A DNA stretch of 64,000 nt from Toxonevra muliebris (lineage: Eukaryota; Arthropoda; Insecta; Diptera; Pallopteridae), in assembly GCA_963691655.1 (NCBI GenBank), contig OY829327.1, positions 55,068,079 through 55,132,078 of the forward strand, read 5' to 3'. The notes beneath the pieces were generated by a model. It was not told the DNA's origin. It did no database searches and saw only the letters and a program-made list of their open reading frames with translations. The position numbers were made by a program, and so were the translations under genes. Shown piece after piece: positions 55,501 to 64,000 of this stretch. Position 1 is the first letter of the stretch. Each line of letters begins with the position of its first letter.

Positions 55501-58500
55501 TTTTTATGGTATACGCCAGACAATGAGGCGTCACCACGTCATTCAATCTGTTCATCCGTCTGCCTGTCTGTTTGTCTCTCGCATTTATCTGTTTACCACT
55601 TAACCGCAGTTTGGACTGTTTTTAATGCGGCTTAATGTCTCGGGCTTTTCAACGATGAATTCATTGTCAGCTTCTTTAAGTATTGTACTTTTACACTCAA
55701 ATGCATTAAAATTAACTAATAGTACGTTCTCACTGCACCCACCATAAATACAAATTAAAGAATTAAAGATTTTGTGTTTATTAACAGCTGATTTTCGTTC
55801 TCACTTGAGTGTTTAAAAAATTCCAAGTAAAATTATATTTTACAATAATTCAAAGATATGTGCAAGCTGAAAAAACGAACGGCAAAACCTTTTTCATTTG
55901 AATCGATACATATTAAATATGCCTAGGTCCACTTTCTAAAATTTTTGAAAATTTGGAATAAGCAAATATTTTTCCAACATAAGTACATAATAATATTTTT
56001 AAAAAATCTATGGCAACATAAGTTGCATACTGGATAAAATTTAAAAAAAGGATTCATATAAATGCCGATGATTTTTTCAAAATTGCTTTAGTAGTCAGAT
56101 GTGTGAAAATCAAATTTGCCTAAGTCCCTCTAAGGCAATCCCATCGCATCACATCACATTGCTGGTATTTCTAATGAGCCTGGACAGTTTTCAGTATTTG
56201 TAGAAATTTTGTATTGTGAAATTTTATCAAAATCATTTAAGTCCAGAAACTGTTCACTTAATAATATTAAAATAGCTTAGGTCCAAAATAAAAACTGGTT
56301 TTTCTTTTTTAAATTTAACTTTGCTGTACTGTTTTCTAAATATTTTTGCAGTTTTGCAACAGCCAAACACCAAAATGGTCCATAAACTTGATTTTACTTA
56401 TGCTGCAGTGAGAACGTACTATTACGTTCATATCTATTTTACATACATTTAATTGCAGGTATATTGCTTTTAATATGTTGTATATTTGACATCGGTTTAA
56501 CACATTGAAGTTCATATTTTGCCATTACTGACAATTTTTTTGATTGCGATTAATTTTATTTACATCCTTTCATTTTTCTTTATTTTTGGATTATTTACTC
56601 AATTGGTTACAGTTAATAAAAAATAAAAAAATATTAATGGAGCAAATTCATAAGAATAAATATTTTATTATGAAGCTTTACAAAATGGAAAATATACCAC
56701 AAACTGTGAACGCTCGTATTACTTCAATAAAGCTATAAAAACCGCTTATGCTTACAACTTACCTACAAATTTTCGCACGCTAATTAATTAATTAGTTCTA
56801 GCCCTAAATATCAATTGTTTTATTACATATTTTCAGTGTTATTCATAATGAATTTTATTATTGTGATTATCCCATTTATGGTGTTTCTATCTATCTTCAA
56901 ATTTTATTTTCCAACAATAGCTTTTATTCGTATAAAAAAACAAAACTCTTAATCAACCACTTTCATTAAATGGCGCCTACAATAAGCTTCAATGACCTAC
57001 ATTAACAATTAGATACACTTAAAAAAAAAAGTAACAAAACAAATTGACCTTCAAATGAAAGCGAATTTTATACAAAAACCCCACTGAAAAATAAAACTAA
57101 CAACTTATTTGTAAGTACTTCCTACTACATGTTGAACAAGCTCGAAATTGTTGAACAACAAAAAGTGCTGTCAAATTAACACAAAAATTTGTATAACAAA
57201 AAAAAAAACAAAAAACAAAACAACACCAATAACAACAATCAAAAATAAGCCGGCAATAAATGTATGGAACAGATACGATATAATTTCGGCACTCAAGCTG
57301 AGAGCTTGTACGAGCACTGCCGGCATTACCTTGTACAACAACAAAAAAATAACAATAACATCCAATATAAAAACAAAAATTAATAGTAATATTGAACAAA
57401 AAGAAAATAAAAAAAAAATTAATAAATAAATGTTTAGTTTCTTGGCTTTTTCATCGCTTTTCATGTACTGTATAACTATCTATTAATCGAACTCTATCAG
57501 CTTGGGTGTTGTCATAACAGCAACAACAACAAAAATTATAACAAAAGAAACAATGTTGCGCCAACAATGAAATTAACTGCTAAAAAATCTGTTAATTTTT
57601 AACAGCAAACAAATCAAATGTAGTAAATTATTTCAACACTTGATCTCTTCAAGATCAAGTTCAAGTACCCGATATAGTTGTTATTGTTTTTGATACTTAT
57701 TGTTGTTATGGTTGTTTGCAATGTAATTGGATTTGGCGTCCAAATTTAGCACAATATTTATTTATTTTTTTTTTTTAGTATTTAACTGGCAATTTCTCAT
57801 ACATACATAAAAAGTTTTCGTAATTAATTTAATTTATGATATCGTAATTTTATAAAAAGTTCATTGAACATTCTTATTTCAGAATACCATTTAAATCTTT
57901 AATTCTAATTTATGCTTTCAATATTTCGAAATCTTGTTTAAACAGTAATAATTAAAGTTGGTAGAAATTTTAATCAGTTATAATTAGATTGGGTGTTACC
58001 CTTGCCACTTCAAGTTGGGCACTAGTTTAACTTTTAGAGAATCTTAAACTAGCTTAATTTTTTTTTACTTCAATTTTACTCTATTCATTGTTTACGCCGG
58101 GGAAAAAATCAATTTATTATTACATAATTTTCAACAACTTTAATTATTATATACCCAACATTCAATACCCAACACTAGGAGCGTTTGTTCGGTTTTTTGC
58201 GCAAAATAAGTGATTTCAAATCCTTGAGCTGAATTTGTAGAAACAAGGTCCTATATATGAAATCGAATATACGGTTTCGAATTATTTTTCGTTTTTCAAA
58301 TAAATAAATATGAATTCCATTAAATATTTTACTTACTGATTAAGGCACGTGCGATTTAAAATTCCATTTAAGCTTTTTCTTTTTATTTTTTTTTTGTATG
58401 TGATTTGTTTGACAAGGTCATAGAAAATAGAACGTGCCGAAAATTTGCCAATTTTATTTCTAACTATTCATAAAATTATATTTAAATATAAATCCAAAAT

Positions 58501-61500
58501 AATTCTTCAATAAATTTGATTCTGGCTCAAACCCCAAAAATTCCTACACGTTTCATTAATAAACTCTCCTCAGAATATTAAATATTTTATAGCTATATTC
58601 TATAAAATATCTAAGTATACAGAAAAAAAAATTATCTGCCTTTAATTTCTAATAATCATTTTTAAGTATTTTACAAACATAAAGTTTATTGACTTTACAA
58701 CTTTGCAAACCACATTACTTTCATATTCAAGCATAGAAAAATTAAAAATTAAAAATAAAAATAAATCTTACTGACGTCAAAGTAACCGGTTGTTTAGTTC
58801 AATATTAACAATACAGATGGTATATTAAATTCACTTGCCAAGTATTTTCTCCAATTTTATATTCCTCTTTTTTCTCTATGTTTTTATGTGAAATCATAAT
58901 GACAAAAATAAATATTAACAAAAAATAAAAAACCTAATGCAAAATAATGTTAACAATAAACTTTAACACCTTTAATTAATTTATAAACATACATTTTTCA
59001 AACAAAGAGACTAATGTAAAATTTAAATATATATACATATATGAAAAAATATTTAATTTGCTATGGTCATAAAATTAAGCAAAAAAAAAAAAAAAATATA
59101 TAAAAAATTTAAAATGCTAAAAAAGGCGGAAAAAATTCAATAAAATTGGTTGAAACTTGTTAGTATTAGCAATGAATTTATAAGCAGGCTTCATTAATTT
59201 AAATTGTATTATGAAAGAAGTTGTTCATCATCTTTCTAATTGAATTAAAAATCTGAATATTAACGAAAAGGTTATGGAAAACATGTTTGGTTGTCGAAGC
59301 TTTCACATTTTTTTTTTGTTCGATATAAAACAAAATTGTAGGGAAGACAATATGTGGTATCTGAAGTTGGACTAGAAAAGAAACAAATAAATAAAATAAT
59401 TTAGAGGGTAGCAGAACGAAAGTCAAGTTTAAACACAGATTAATTAAATGAGATTAAAACACTTTGACCAATAAATGATTTTTTAAGCTTCTCTACTTCA
59501 ACCAAACCAATTTTCTTAATTCAAAATAATGCCGATATCTTAAGTCCTCCGGACGAGTCGTCATTAGGATTTGCTTAACTTTTTTTGCTAATTATAATTT
59601 TTAAAATATAGATACTTATAACTTTTTTTTACCGAATCATAATGAGTCAATTTTCGGCCGTCGACTTTCAGATTTTCTTCCCACTACCATAGGGAAACCA
59701 TTCAAATTTTAATCAAAACATACATTTAGCGCCTCTGAAGGTCTAAACTTTCATGGGTCACCGGTGACCCTGTGGCCCTCAATGATATTTTTAATGAACT
59801 TTAACTGTATATTTTTTTTTATATATTTTTTAAAGATACACAAAGTAACTTACAATTAATTTTTCGTTTAACCCTTTCTTGACCGATAGAGCGAAACCGA
59901 GTCCAGATTGGCATTTGTAAAAATTGATTCGATAGTTTTTAAAAAATCGCTCAAATTAATTTTGTGACCTACCGAAAGGTTTAAACCCTGGCATTATCAA
60001 TCGATCGTGGATCGAAAGAAAAAAGTAAGATTTAAAGTAAGTTAATTTGTGTAAAAAACACTGAGCAACAATATTTCAGTAGAGCGGGAGCCAATTCTAA
60101 CATATTTGAGTTGTTTGAATACGAATTTGTCGTTGTATTTTCAGGATTTAAATAGTTCAGATATAATTTAATATACCATTATTTACCAGAATTTTATGTA
60201 TTCCGCTATTTTTCTACCGATTTAAACACGTATTTCTTAGAAGAATAATAAACCTTTGCAATGATGGATAAATCTATGAAAATAGTAGAATTATAACCGA
60301 AAATATGAAACAACTTTAAATTTTCACCGTGCTGTTAAAAATATAAATTGTTCACAAAAATTTAAAATTGCTTAATATTTTTGACTTTAGTTCCAACATT
60401 TTCATCGGGGCATGAAAGTTTTAAACATCACTGTAAAAGTTTATTATTTTTCTAAAAAATTTTTTGGAAATCAGTTGATAAATGATTGAGCTATTTCATA
60501 TATAAGAATCTTGAAAATAACGGTGCATTCTAATATCTCGGAAACTGGAGTCAATGTTTTAACGCCTGATTCGTAATCAGGGATCCCAAATTAATGAAAA
60601 GGCAATATTTTGATCTTGGTCTTCCCTACAATGACTTCTGCAGAAATTACGAGGACGAGAAAACAATCTGCCACCTTTTGTACAACTGACCTGCTCTTGC
60701 AGCACGCAGACACAGAATTCTGGGGAAACTTTCTATGAGAGACGCAGAAAACTTTCATCCTCTGAAATCAGGGGTATAATACCCTTCATCTAAAGCCCCA
60801 AATGGTCTAACTAGGTAGGATCAAGAGCTGACAACTCGCCCCAGAGGGTATCACAATGGACCAATTTTTTTTCCAATTTTGTTGCTCTGCATAATCAAAA
60901 ACCTTTTATGAAATTGTGCTTGAATAGAAAATTTATGAACTCATTAAAACTACCAAATTAAAAATGCTTAAAAACTCCTCAACTGAATACTTAATTAATA
61001 ATACATATTTAATTAACTACGAATAAATGGCAAACATTTACTGGTATTTCAGCAGACAGACAAACAAGCTCAAGAACAGCTAATTATGCATAAATTTGCA
61101 ATTCCAACAGGAGAAGAAGAACTATTAAAAAATATATACAAACATACAAATTCGATAACACATTTTATAATAATGAATTCAAACTGAATACAAAATCACA
61201 AAAAACGAAATAAACTAAAAGAAATAAAATGTTAAACACAAAACTTTTTGTTTTTAAAAGTCGAAACAAACTAGCGAACCGCACACAAATTTAAAACTAT
61301 AGACGCTTTTTGTTTTAAGATAACGAGTGAATGAGCGACACCTGATCTACATGCAAATCACACACCGCCACACTAAAATGAAGCACCCACTCAAGCAAAA
61401 GCAAAAGAAAAGGCACAAAAGCAAATAGTAGTGCGATTAAATCTAATATGATAAAAAAAGATGGAATCGAGGTTGGCTGGTGTGTTACTATGGCAGTAGT

Positions 61501-61862
61501 TTGAATAATTAATTAAACATTTTGCATTTACCGGTTTCGATAATCCGTAAAAATACACATAAATATTTAACAATTTTAACACAATCAATATTCAAACTAT
61601 TAACTATTAGCATAATTTATTGGAAACCGCTAAGCTCACACTTAATTTTCTTTAAATGACTTAAATGTCTCTTAGAAGTTTCTCTTAAAATTTTATCACT
61701 TAGATCCTTATATGAAAAACTACAGTCGGCATTCACCAACATTATTAGTTACAAACGCTTACCCAATAATTGTCCATGACATGCGAAGGCTACGCGACAG
61801 GATATCAGCACCAAGGCGATATGTAGAAAAGATTTTTGCAAAATCGTTGCTGTAGATGCCAT
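41878..61862 (-). CDS. secreted CAP-superfamily protein (antigen-5/CRISP/venom-allergen-like)
   Basis: Five exons on the - strand: 61862-61763, 46062-45862, 45106-44946, 44867-44770 and 42520-41878. All have GT-AG junctions and compatible phases, giving 400 residues. The start at 61862 gives a signal peptide (MASTATILQ... ending ALVLISCRVAFA). The CAP domain follows: LQEHNRLRQVV (first His), IVWDDELAVRAQQWADNCQF, HDPF, MGQNLAVIW, WFNEVQKYSFGD (Glu of the CAP tetrad), TGHYSQLVWGETSLVGCG and LYVCNYGPGGN. A Cys-containing segment YDVGNPNCGTYGM...GLC closes it. About 170 residues rich in Ser/Gly/Thr and then Gln/Glu follow, with no domain I recognise. Family knowledge: CAP proteins are secreted with varied roles, and no substrate can be assigned. 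A D. melanogaster counterpart may be CG8483, but that is from memory. The intron lengths (15.7, 0.8, 0.1, 2.2 kb) and intact frame suggest a functional gene. Confidence 0.93.
42521..43499. other. CAP intron 4, first part
   Basis: Non-coding. The segment 43200-43499 may be upstream LINE sequence belonging to the fragment that follows, but no motif could be named. Confidence 0.45.
43500..44110 (+). mobile_element. LINE RNase H domain fragment
   Basis: Reads CKRIFADSSKTKYGLGSGVF, FSLGLYASVFQAEIFAI, then after a short shift WVLGHLGISGNEPADLLV, RNGSETG and LLSLNRKSCRRLVGLHTGHF. This is the RNase H domain and following 'TGH' segment of an R1/LOA-like element. One shift and two stops are seen. It lies inside CAP intron 4 in the opposite orientation to the gene. 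Confidence 0.82.
44111..44769. other. CAP intron 4, remainder
   Basis: AT-rich, no feature supported. Confidence 0.5.
44770..44867 (-). CDS. CAP gene exon 4
   Basis: A 98-nt exon (acceptor TTTGCAG, donor GTAAGT). It encodes LVWGETSLVGCGYSEYKD and LYVCNYGPG (CAP signature 2). It is too short to stand out as an open frame but fits phase 0 in and phase 2 out. Confidence 0.93.
44946..45106 (-). CDS. CAP gene exon 3
   Basis: A 161-nt exon (acceptor TTTATAG, donor GTTAGT). It carries RFTMGQNLAVIWSTAP, FPSRIQSWFNEVQKYSF and TGHYSQ (CAP signature 1). It ends exactly on a codon. Confidence 0.93.
45107..45861. other. CAP intron 2
   Basis: 755-bp intron (donor GTAAGT, acceptor TTTATAG on the - strand). 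No element recognised. Confidence 0.75.
45862..46062 (-). CDS. CAP gene exon 2 (CAP domain start)
   Basis: A 201-nt exon (acceptor TTTACAG, donor GTAAGT). It carries EHNRLRQVV, the helix WDDELAVRAQQWADNC and FRHDPF, the most diagnostic N-terminal half of an antigen-5-type CAP domain. Confidence 0.95.
46063..47681. other. CAP intron 1, part next to exon 2
   Basis: AT-rich; includes a 12-bp palindrome GCCCAATTGGGC near 46732-46743. No gene seen. Confidence 0.5.
47682..48489 (-). mobile_element. mariner-like element with intact ends, internally deleted
   Basis: 808 bp, flanked by TA, with TIRs CCACCTTGATCAAAAAGTTC at both ends. The - frame 48238-47852 joins an HTH segment (RRPSTSKPDENIDKVKEMLV; KLTIRE) directly to YYLGVMRRLREAIRRKRPEL, WILHHDNVPSHSA and LPNSPDLAPCDFFLFNRVKK. 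The second and third catalytic Asp of the SETMAR-like mariner family are kept, with 34-residue-type spacing. The part carrying the first Asp is missing, about 450-500 bp compared with full mariners. Non-autonomous. Confidence 0.88.
49793..49856 (+). ncRNA. candidate pre-miRNA-like hairpin
   Basis: Arm CTGAGCTCCAAAAGAGTTG plus TTTG (49793-49815) pairs with 49834-49856 (ends TTTTGGAGCTCAG) around an 18-nt loop. As + strand RNA, 22 of 23 positions pair, with three G-U pairs and one G-G mismatch; on the - strand the three wobbles become mismatches. The basal stem does not extend further, which is unusual for a miRNA precursor. It could instead be a small foldback. Confidence 0.35.
52488..52514. 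repeat. (AT)n microsatellite
   Basis: About 13 AT units before a T run. Confidence 0.9.
55717..56424. mobile_element. MITE with 21-bp perfect TIRs
   Basis: TAATAGTACGTTCTCACTGC(A) at 55717-55737 and its exact complement at 56404-56424; 708 bp, no coding frame. Because the ends start with TAAT/ATTA the true boundary and duplication (TA or TAA) are ambiguous. Perfect TIRs suggest a fairly recent insertion. Confidence 0.8.
56425..60579. other. CAP intron 1, part with a palindrome and TTAACCC end
   Basis: AT-rich. Notable only for the 16-bp palindrome at 59755-59770 and TTAACCCTTTCTTGACCGAT at 59868, which resembles the start of the TTAA MITE family but has no recognised body after it. Confidence 0.5.
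59755..59770. repeat. 16-bp perfect palindrome GGGTCACCGGTGACCC
   Basis: Two GGGTCA half-sites inverted around CCGG. It is GC-rich in an AT-rich intron. Half-sites of this kind are bound by nuclear receptors, but transposon ends can carry similar palindromes. Confidence 0.6.
60580..60872 (+). mobile_element. LINE 3' end fragment (post-RNase H zinc-finger region)
   Basis: Reads DEKTICHLLYN, a stop, then PALAARRHRILGKLSMRD: the 'ETxxHLLxxCPAL..R...LG' segment that follows RNase H in R1/LOA-like LINEs, with the Cys codon turned to a stop. It ends CCAGAGGGTATCACAATGG, the same tail motif as 1918-2010 and the SINE at 30920-31234. Confidence 0.75.
60873..61762. other. CAP intron 1, part next to exon 1
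   Basis: AT-rich, no feature beyond the splice donor of exon 1. Confidence 0.6.
61763..61862 (-). CDS. CAP gene exon 1 (signal peptide)
   Basis: A 100-nt coding part from ATG (61862-61860) to donor GTAAGC. It encodes a hydrophobic signal peptide ending in AFA, then CHGQLL. The ATG is preceded by AACAAA, a good insect start context (A at -3). One base carries over to exon 2. Confidence 0.9.
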
Positions 61863-64000
61863 TTTGTTGTGTTTAATTTTTTGTATTTCAATATTCAATT
61901 TATTATTATCCTTCTAGCCGCTGACGAGGAGCACTTTGATTTTTATGACTTTTTTCCACAATTTAATTTAATTTTCAATATAACTTTTTTCTTTGCACAA
62001 GACAAAGATATATTTTTTAATAATATATAGGTATATATTTTATGAAATTTATTTTAAAGAAATGCACTTTTTAATACTATTAATTTTTCTCCAGGAGTCG
62101 AAAGTTAAATTAAAAACTCCGAAAATTAGCGTGCGTGTGTGCGTTTTGAATTTTGTGTTCTTTTGTTTTTGTTTTTTTTTTTGAGGAAACCGAAAAGCGT
62201 TGAAGACTCAACTTCAATATCCACTCTCGTCGTGTGTCCAGTCAGCTAGACTTGAAGGCGTCTTATGGTTGGCGAGTGGTCGCTGCCTTACGCTTTTATA
62301 TCATCAAAATCAAAATCGACTCCCAAAAGCACAAACGCAAAACACAAAATCGACGAAAAAGCGAAAAAAAACTGAAAATAACACACACACGTGCACACTA
62401 AAAATGTTGACTGAAACTGAGACTGGAGATCGCGCACAAAATCGTCTCACTAATCGAACACTCACAATGTGTGTGTGTAACTGCGTGTGCAAGTGTGTGT
62501 TATGTGTAGTCGGCCACTCAGTCAGCTAGTTGACTTAGTAGCTGCTGATCTCTGATGTTGAATCTCACTTTTTGTAGACGAAGTGTATGTGTGTTTGTAT
62601 GTATGTTTTCTTGTTTTTTTTGCTTAATTCAGCTCAGCACTAAACTATCAATAACAAAGTTCTTAAGTGGTGGTCTTTTCAAATATCAACATGCTGCTGG
62701 ATACATGCTGCTAGATACATGCTCCTGGACACATGTTGCTGAGTACGCTCTGCTTTGCATATTGGTGAATGTTGCTAGCGAATCTTAAAACTCTTGATTG
62801 GTTTAACAAATTGGAATAACAAGCTATTTATTTTTAATAGCTTATGCGTTTTGAAAGGTTTAATGAAAGTTCAAACAATAAATATAAAAATTGCAAGTCA
62901 AACTGTTCAAACTATCAACCTCAAGTAAATTTTCTACTCGTTTTCGCTATTCAAACCAAATTATTTAAATACTTACATACATAAATATGCTTGCGTTCTT
63001 ATGTACATATGCATGGATATCAGCTGTCTAAGATTTTGTTTTTTGTTTTTTTGTTCATATACCCACCAGCAATAAACTTCAAACGTTTTGCTGATTGTTA
63101 CTTGCTTATCTTCGCTTATTGAGAATAATACGTCGCTCACTATTCATAAAGTGAGAAAAGTTTTAATGTATTTTTTTTTTTCAACTTAAATGAAACAAGT
63201 TTTAGTCTCACGATTTAGTTTATAAGTTACTCCAAGATGAATTGTCGGTTGATATTTCTTTTTTTATTCACATAAAAATTATTTCATAGCTCATTTCTCC
63301 GTTTATGAAAATACATTTTCAATAGTTTATTATCTACGCGTGTATGTTTATTTTTAGAATAAATCTACAAAACATTTAATTATTTTATAAAACTAGAATA
63401 GTCATTAAATTTATTCTACACATAAACTTTTATTAAGTCATAAACTTTCAAACAATTTGTTTTAATAATTTTACGTTATCCCACAAAAAACATGAAATTA
63501 ATTAAAAATATATTAAAACATATTTGTGCTGAAACCATGAAAGTGTTTTTTTTTTTTTTTGGAACTTCGTGTTAGATTATCTTCACCCAAGCCTGTATTT
63601 TATTAAGTTAAATATTATTAGAAGTTAAAATTTCCTTTTTTACAAATTTTTCAATGAAAACTACTAAATAAACTAAGTAAATTAATAATATTTTTAGGGC
63701 TTTATGTTCTAAGTTCTCGTTCTAAGTTTCCTTAGAGGATTTGATCTTATATTTAATACACCCTTTTAACTTTCGAAAATTATTTTTATTACTAAAAACA
63801 TCAGGTATTGCACTGCACATGAAGAGCAAAAGAGTGGTGTTTACCCCAATAATTTTTAAAATCCAGGGGTAAATGGAAACATTGGGTTCGTTTCCTATAC
63901 ACACTAGGTACTTCAGTTCAGTATGTATGTAAATAAGCTGATTTTTACTTTTAGGACACACGATTATTAAGGCCACCTTCTGGTATAGATTTTTCAAAAA
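61863..64000. other. 5' side of the CAP gene
   Basis: 61863 to about 62268 is probably the 5' leader if the TATA box at 62293-62300 is used. Beyond are GT runs (62460-62505), an ATACATGCTGCT-type short repeat (62688-62740, three imperfect units) and AT-rich sequence. The - frame at 63997-63722 is open and hydrophobic in part but matches no family I can name. Confidence 0.45.
62293..62300 (-). promoter_or_regulatory. TATA box, candidate promoter of CAP gene
   Basis: The - strand reads GATGATATAAAAGCG here, a strong TATA element in an otherwise non-coding stretch. A start site ~30 bp downstream would fall near 62265-62270, giving a 5' leader of about 400 nt before the ATG at 61862. No further acceptor is needed for this model, but a spliced leader cannot be excluded. 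Confidence 0.5.

Larger units (their letters stand above)
48490..55716. other. CAP intron 1, middle part
   Basis: Seven kilobases of AT-rich non-coding sequence with an (AT)n microsatellite (52488-52514), many poly(A)/poly(T) runs, a CTTCTT run near 55472-55497 and a hairpin at 49793-49856. None of the short open frames shows motif or codon bias. Confidence 0.55.

Noticed and set aside
63722..63997. A 91-residue - frame with hydrophobic segments at the window edge
   Set aside because: No receptor or transporter motif can be named, and codon use is no different from surrounding AT-rich sequence.
1..64000. A new multi-gene system such as a defence or biosynthetic cluster
   Set aside because: Only two host genes are present, both of known families, with convergent orientation and no shared architecture; everything else reads as transposon remnants or intron.

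Overview
The window is eukaryotic and comes from a higher dipteran fly. It is AT-rich, has GT-AG introns, large TE-filled introns and many short ACATACATATGTATG-like stretches. Its transposon mix (Tc1/mariner, hAT, TTAA-ended MITEs, Jockey-, R1- and RTE-like LINEs) fits a schizophoran fly. A tephritid or calyptrate is my guess and cannot be settled from the sequence. There is no operon, CRISPR array or prokaryotic defence cassette.

Only two host protein-coding genes can be supported, and they converge tail to tail. On the + strand, positions 1529-34491 hold the 3' part of timeout (tim2, the fly orthologue of mammalian TIMELESS, a replication-fork protection protein). Seven exons with matching phases are visible. 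The N-terminal Timeless domain must lie upstream of the window. On the - strand, positions 61862-41878 hold a complete five-exon gene for a secreted CAP-superfamily protein (antigen-5/CRISP/venom-allergen-like) of 400 residues, with a signal peptide, a roughly 150-residue CAP domain and a long low-complexity C-terminal tail. Its first intron is 15.7 kb. A TATA box about 430 bp upstream of its start codon may be the promoter.

The rest is transposon debris, much of it nested. 1-2.95 kb: two LINE fragments. 4.8-5.5, 13.2-15.1 and 22.8-23.3 kb: three copies of one TTAA-ended, piggyBac-like MITE, each interrupted by, or nested within, other elements. 9.4-11.6 kb: a deleted Tc1/mariner-like element holding a foldback repeat. 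13.7-14.3 and 16.1-16.8 kb: two copies of a ~650-bp repeat with tRNA-like promoter boxes. 20.6-22.0 kb: a hAT-like element containing a Jockey reverse-transcriptase fragment and a tRNA-like insertion. 24-25.9 kb: a second Jockey-like RT fragment and an RTE-like LINE. 28.8-31.2 kb: a hAT-like shell, a Tc1-like remnant and a complete SINE with a 10-bp target duplication. The 7.4-kb spacer between the two genes (34.5-41.9 kb) holds two TIR elements and two mariner-type remnants. The CAP gene introns hold another LINE RNase H fragment, a mariner with intact TIRs and a 0.7-kb MITE.

I found no convincing new protein system. The observations most worth checking are the SINE whose 3' tail resembles LINE fragments in the same window, the dated nest of three transposons at 13.2-15.1 kb, the repeated loss of the middle of Tc1/mariner transposases, and a strand-specific miRNA-like hairpin at 49.79 kb.
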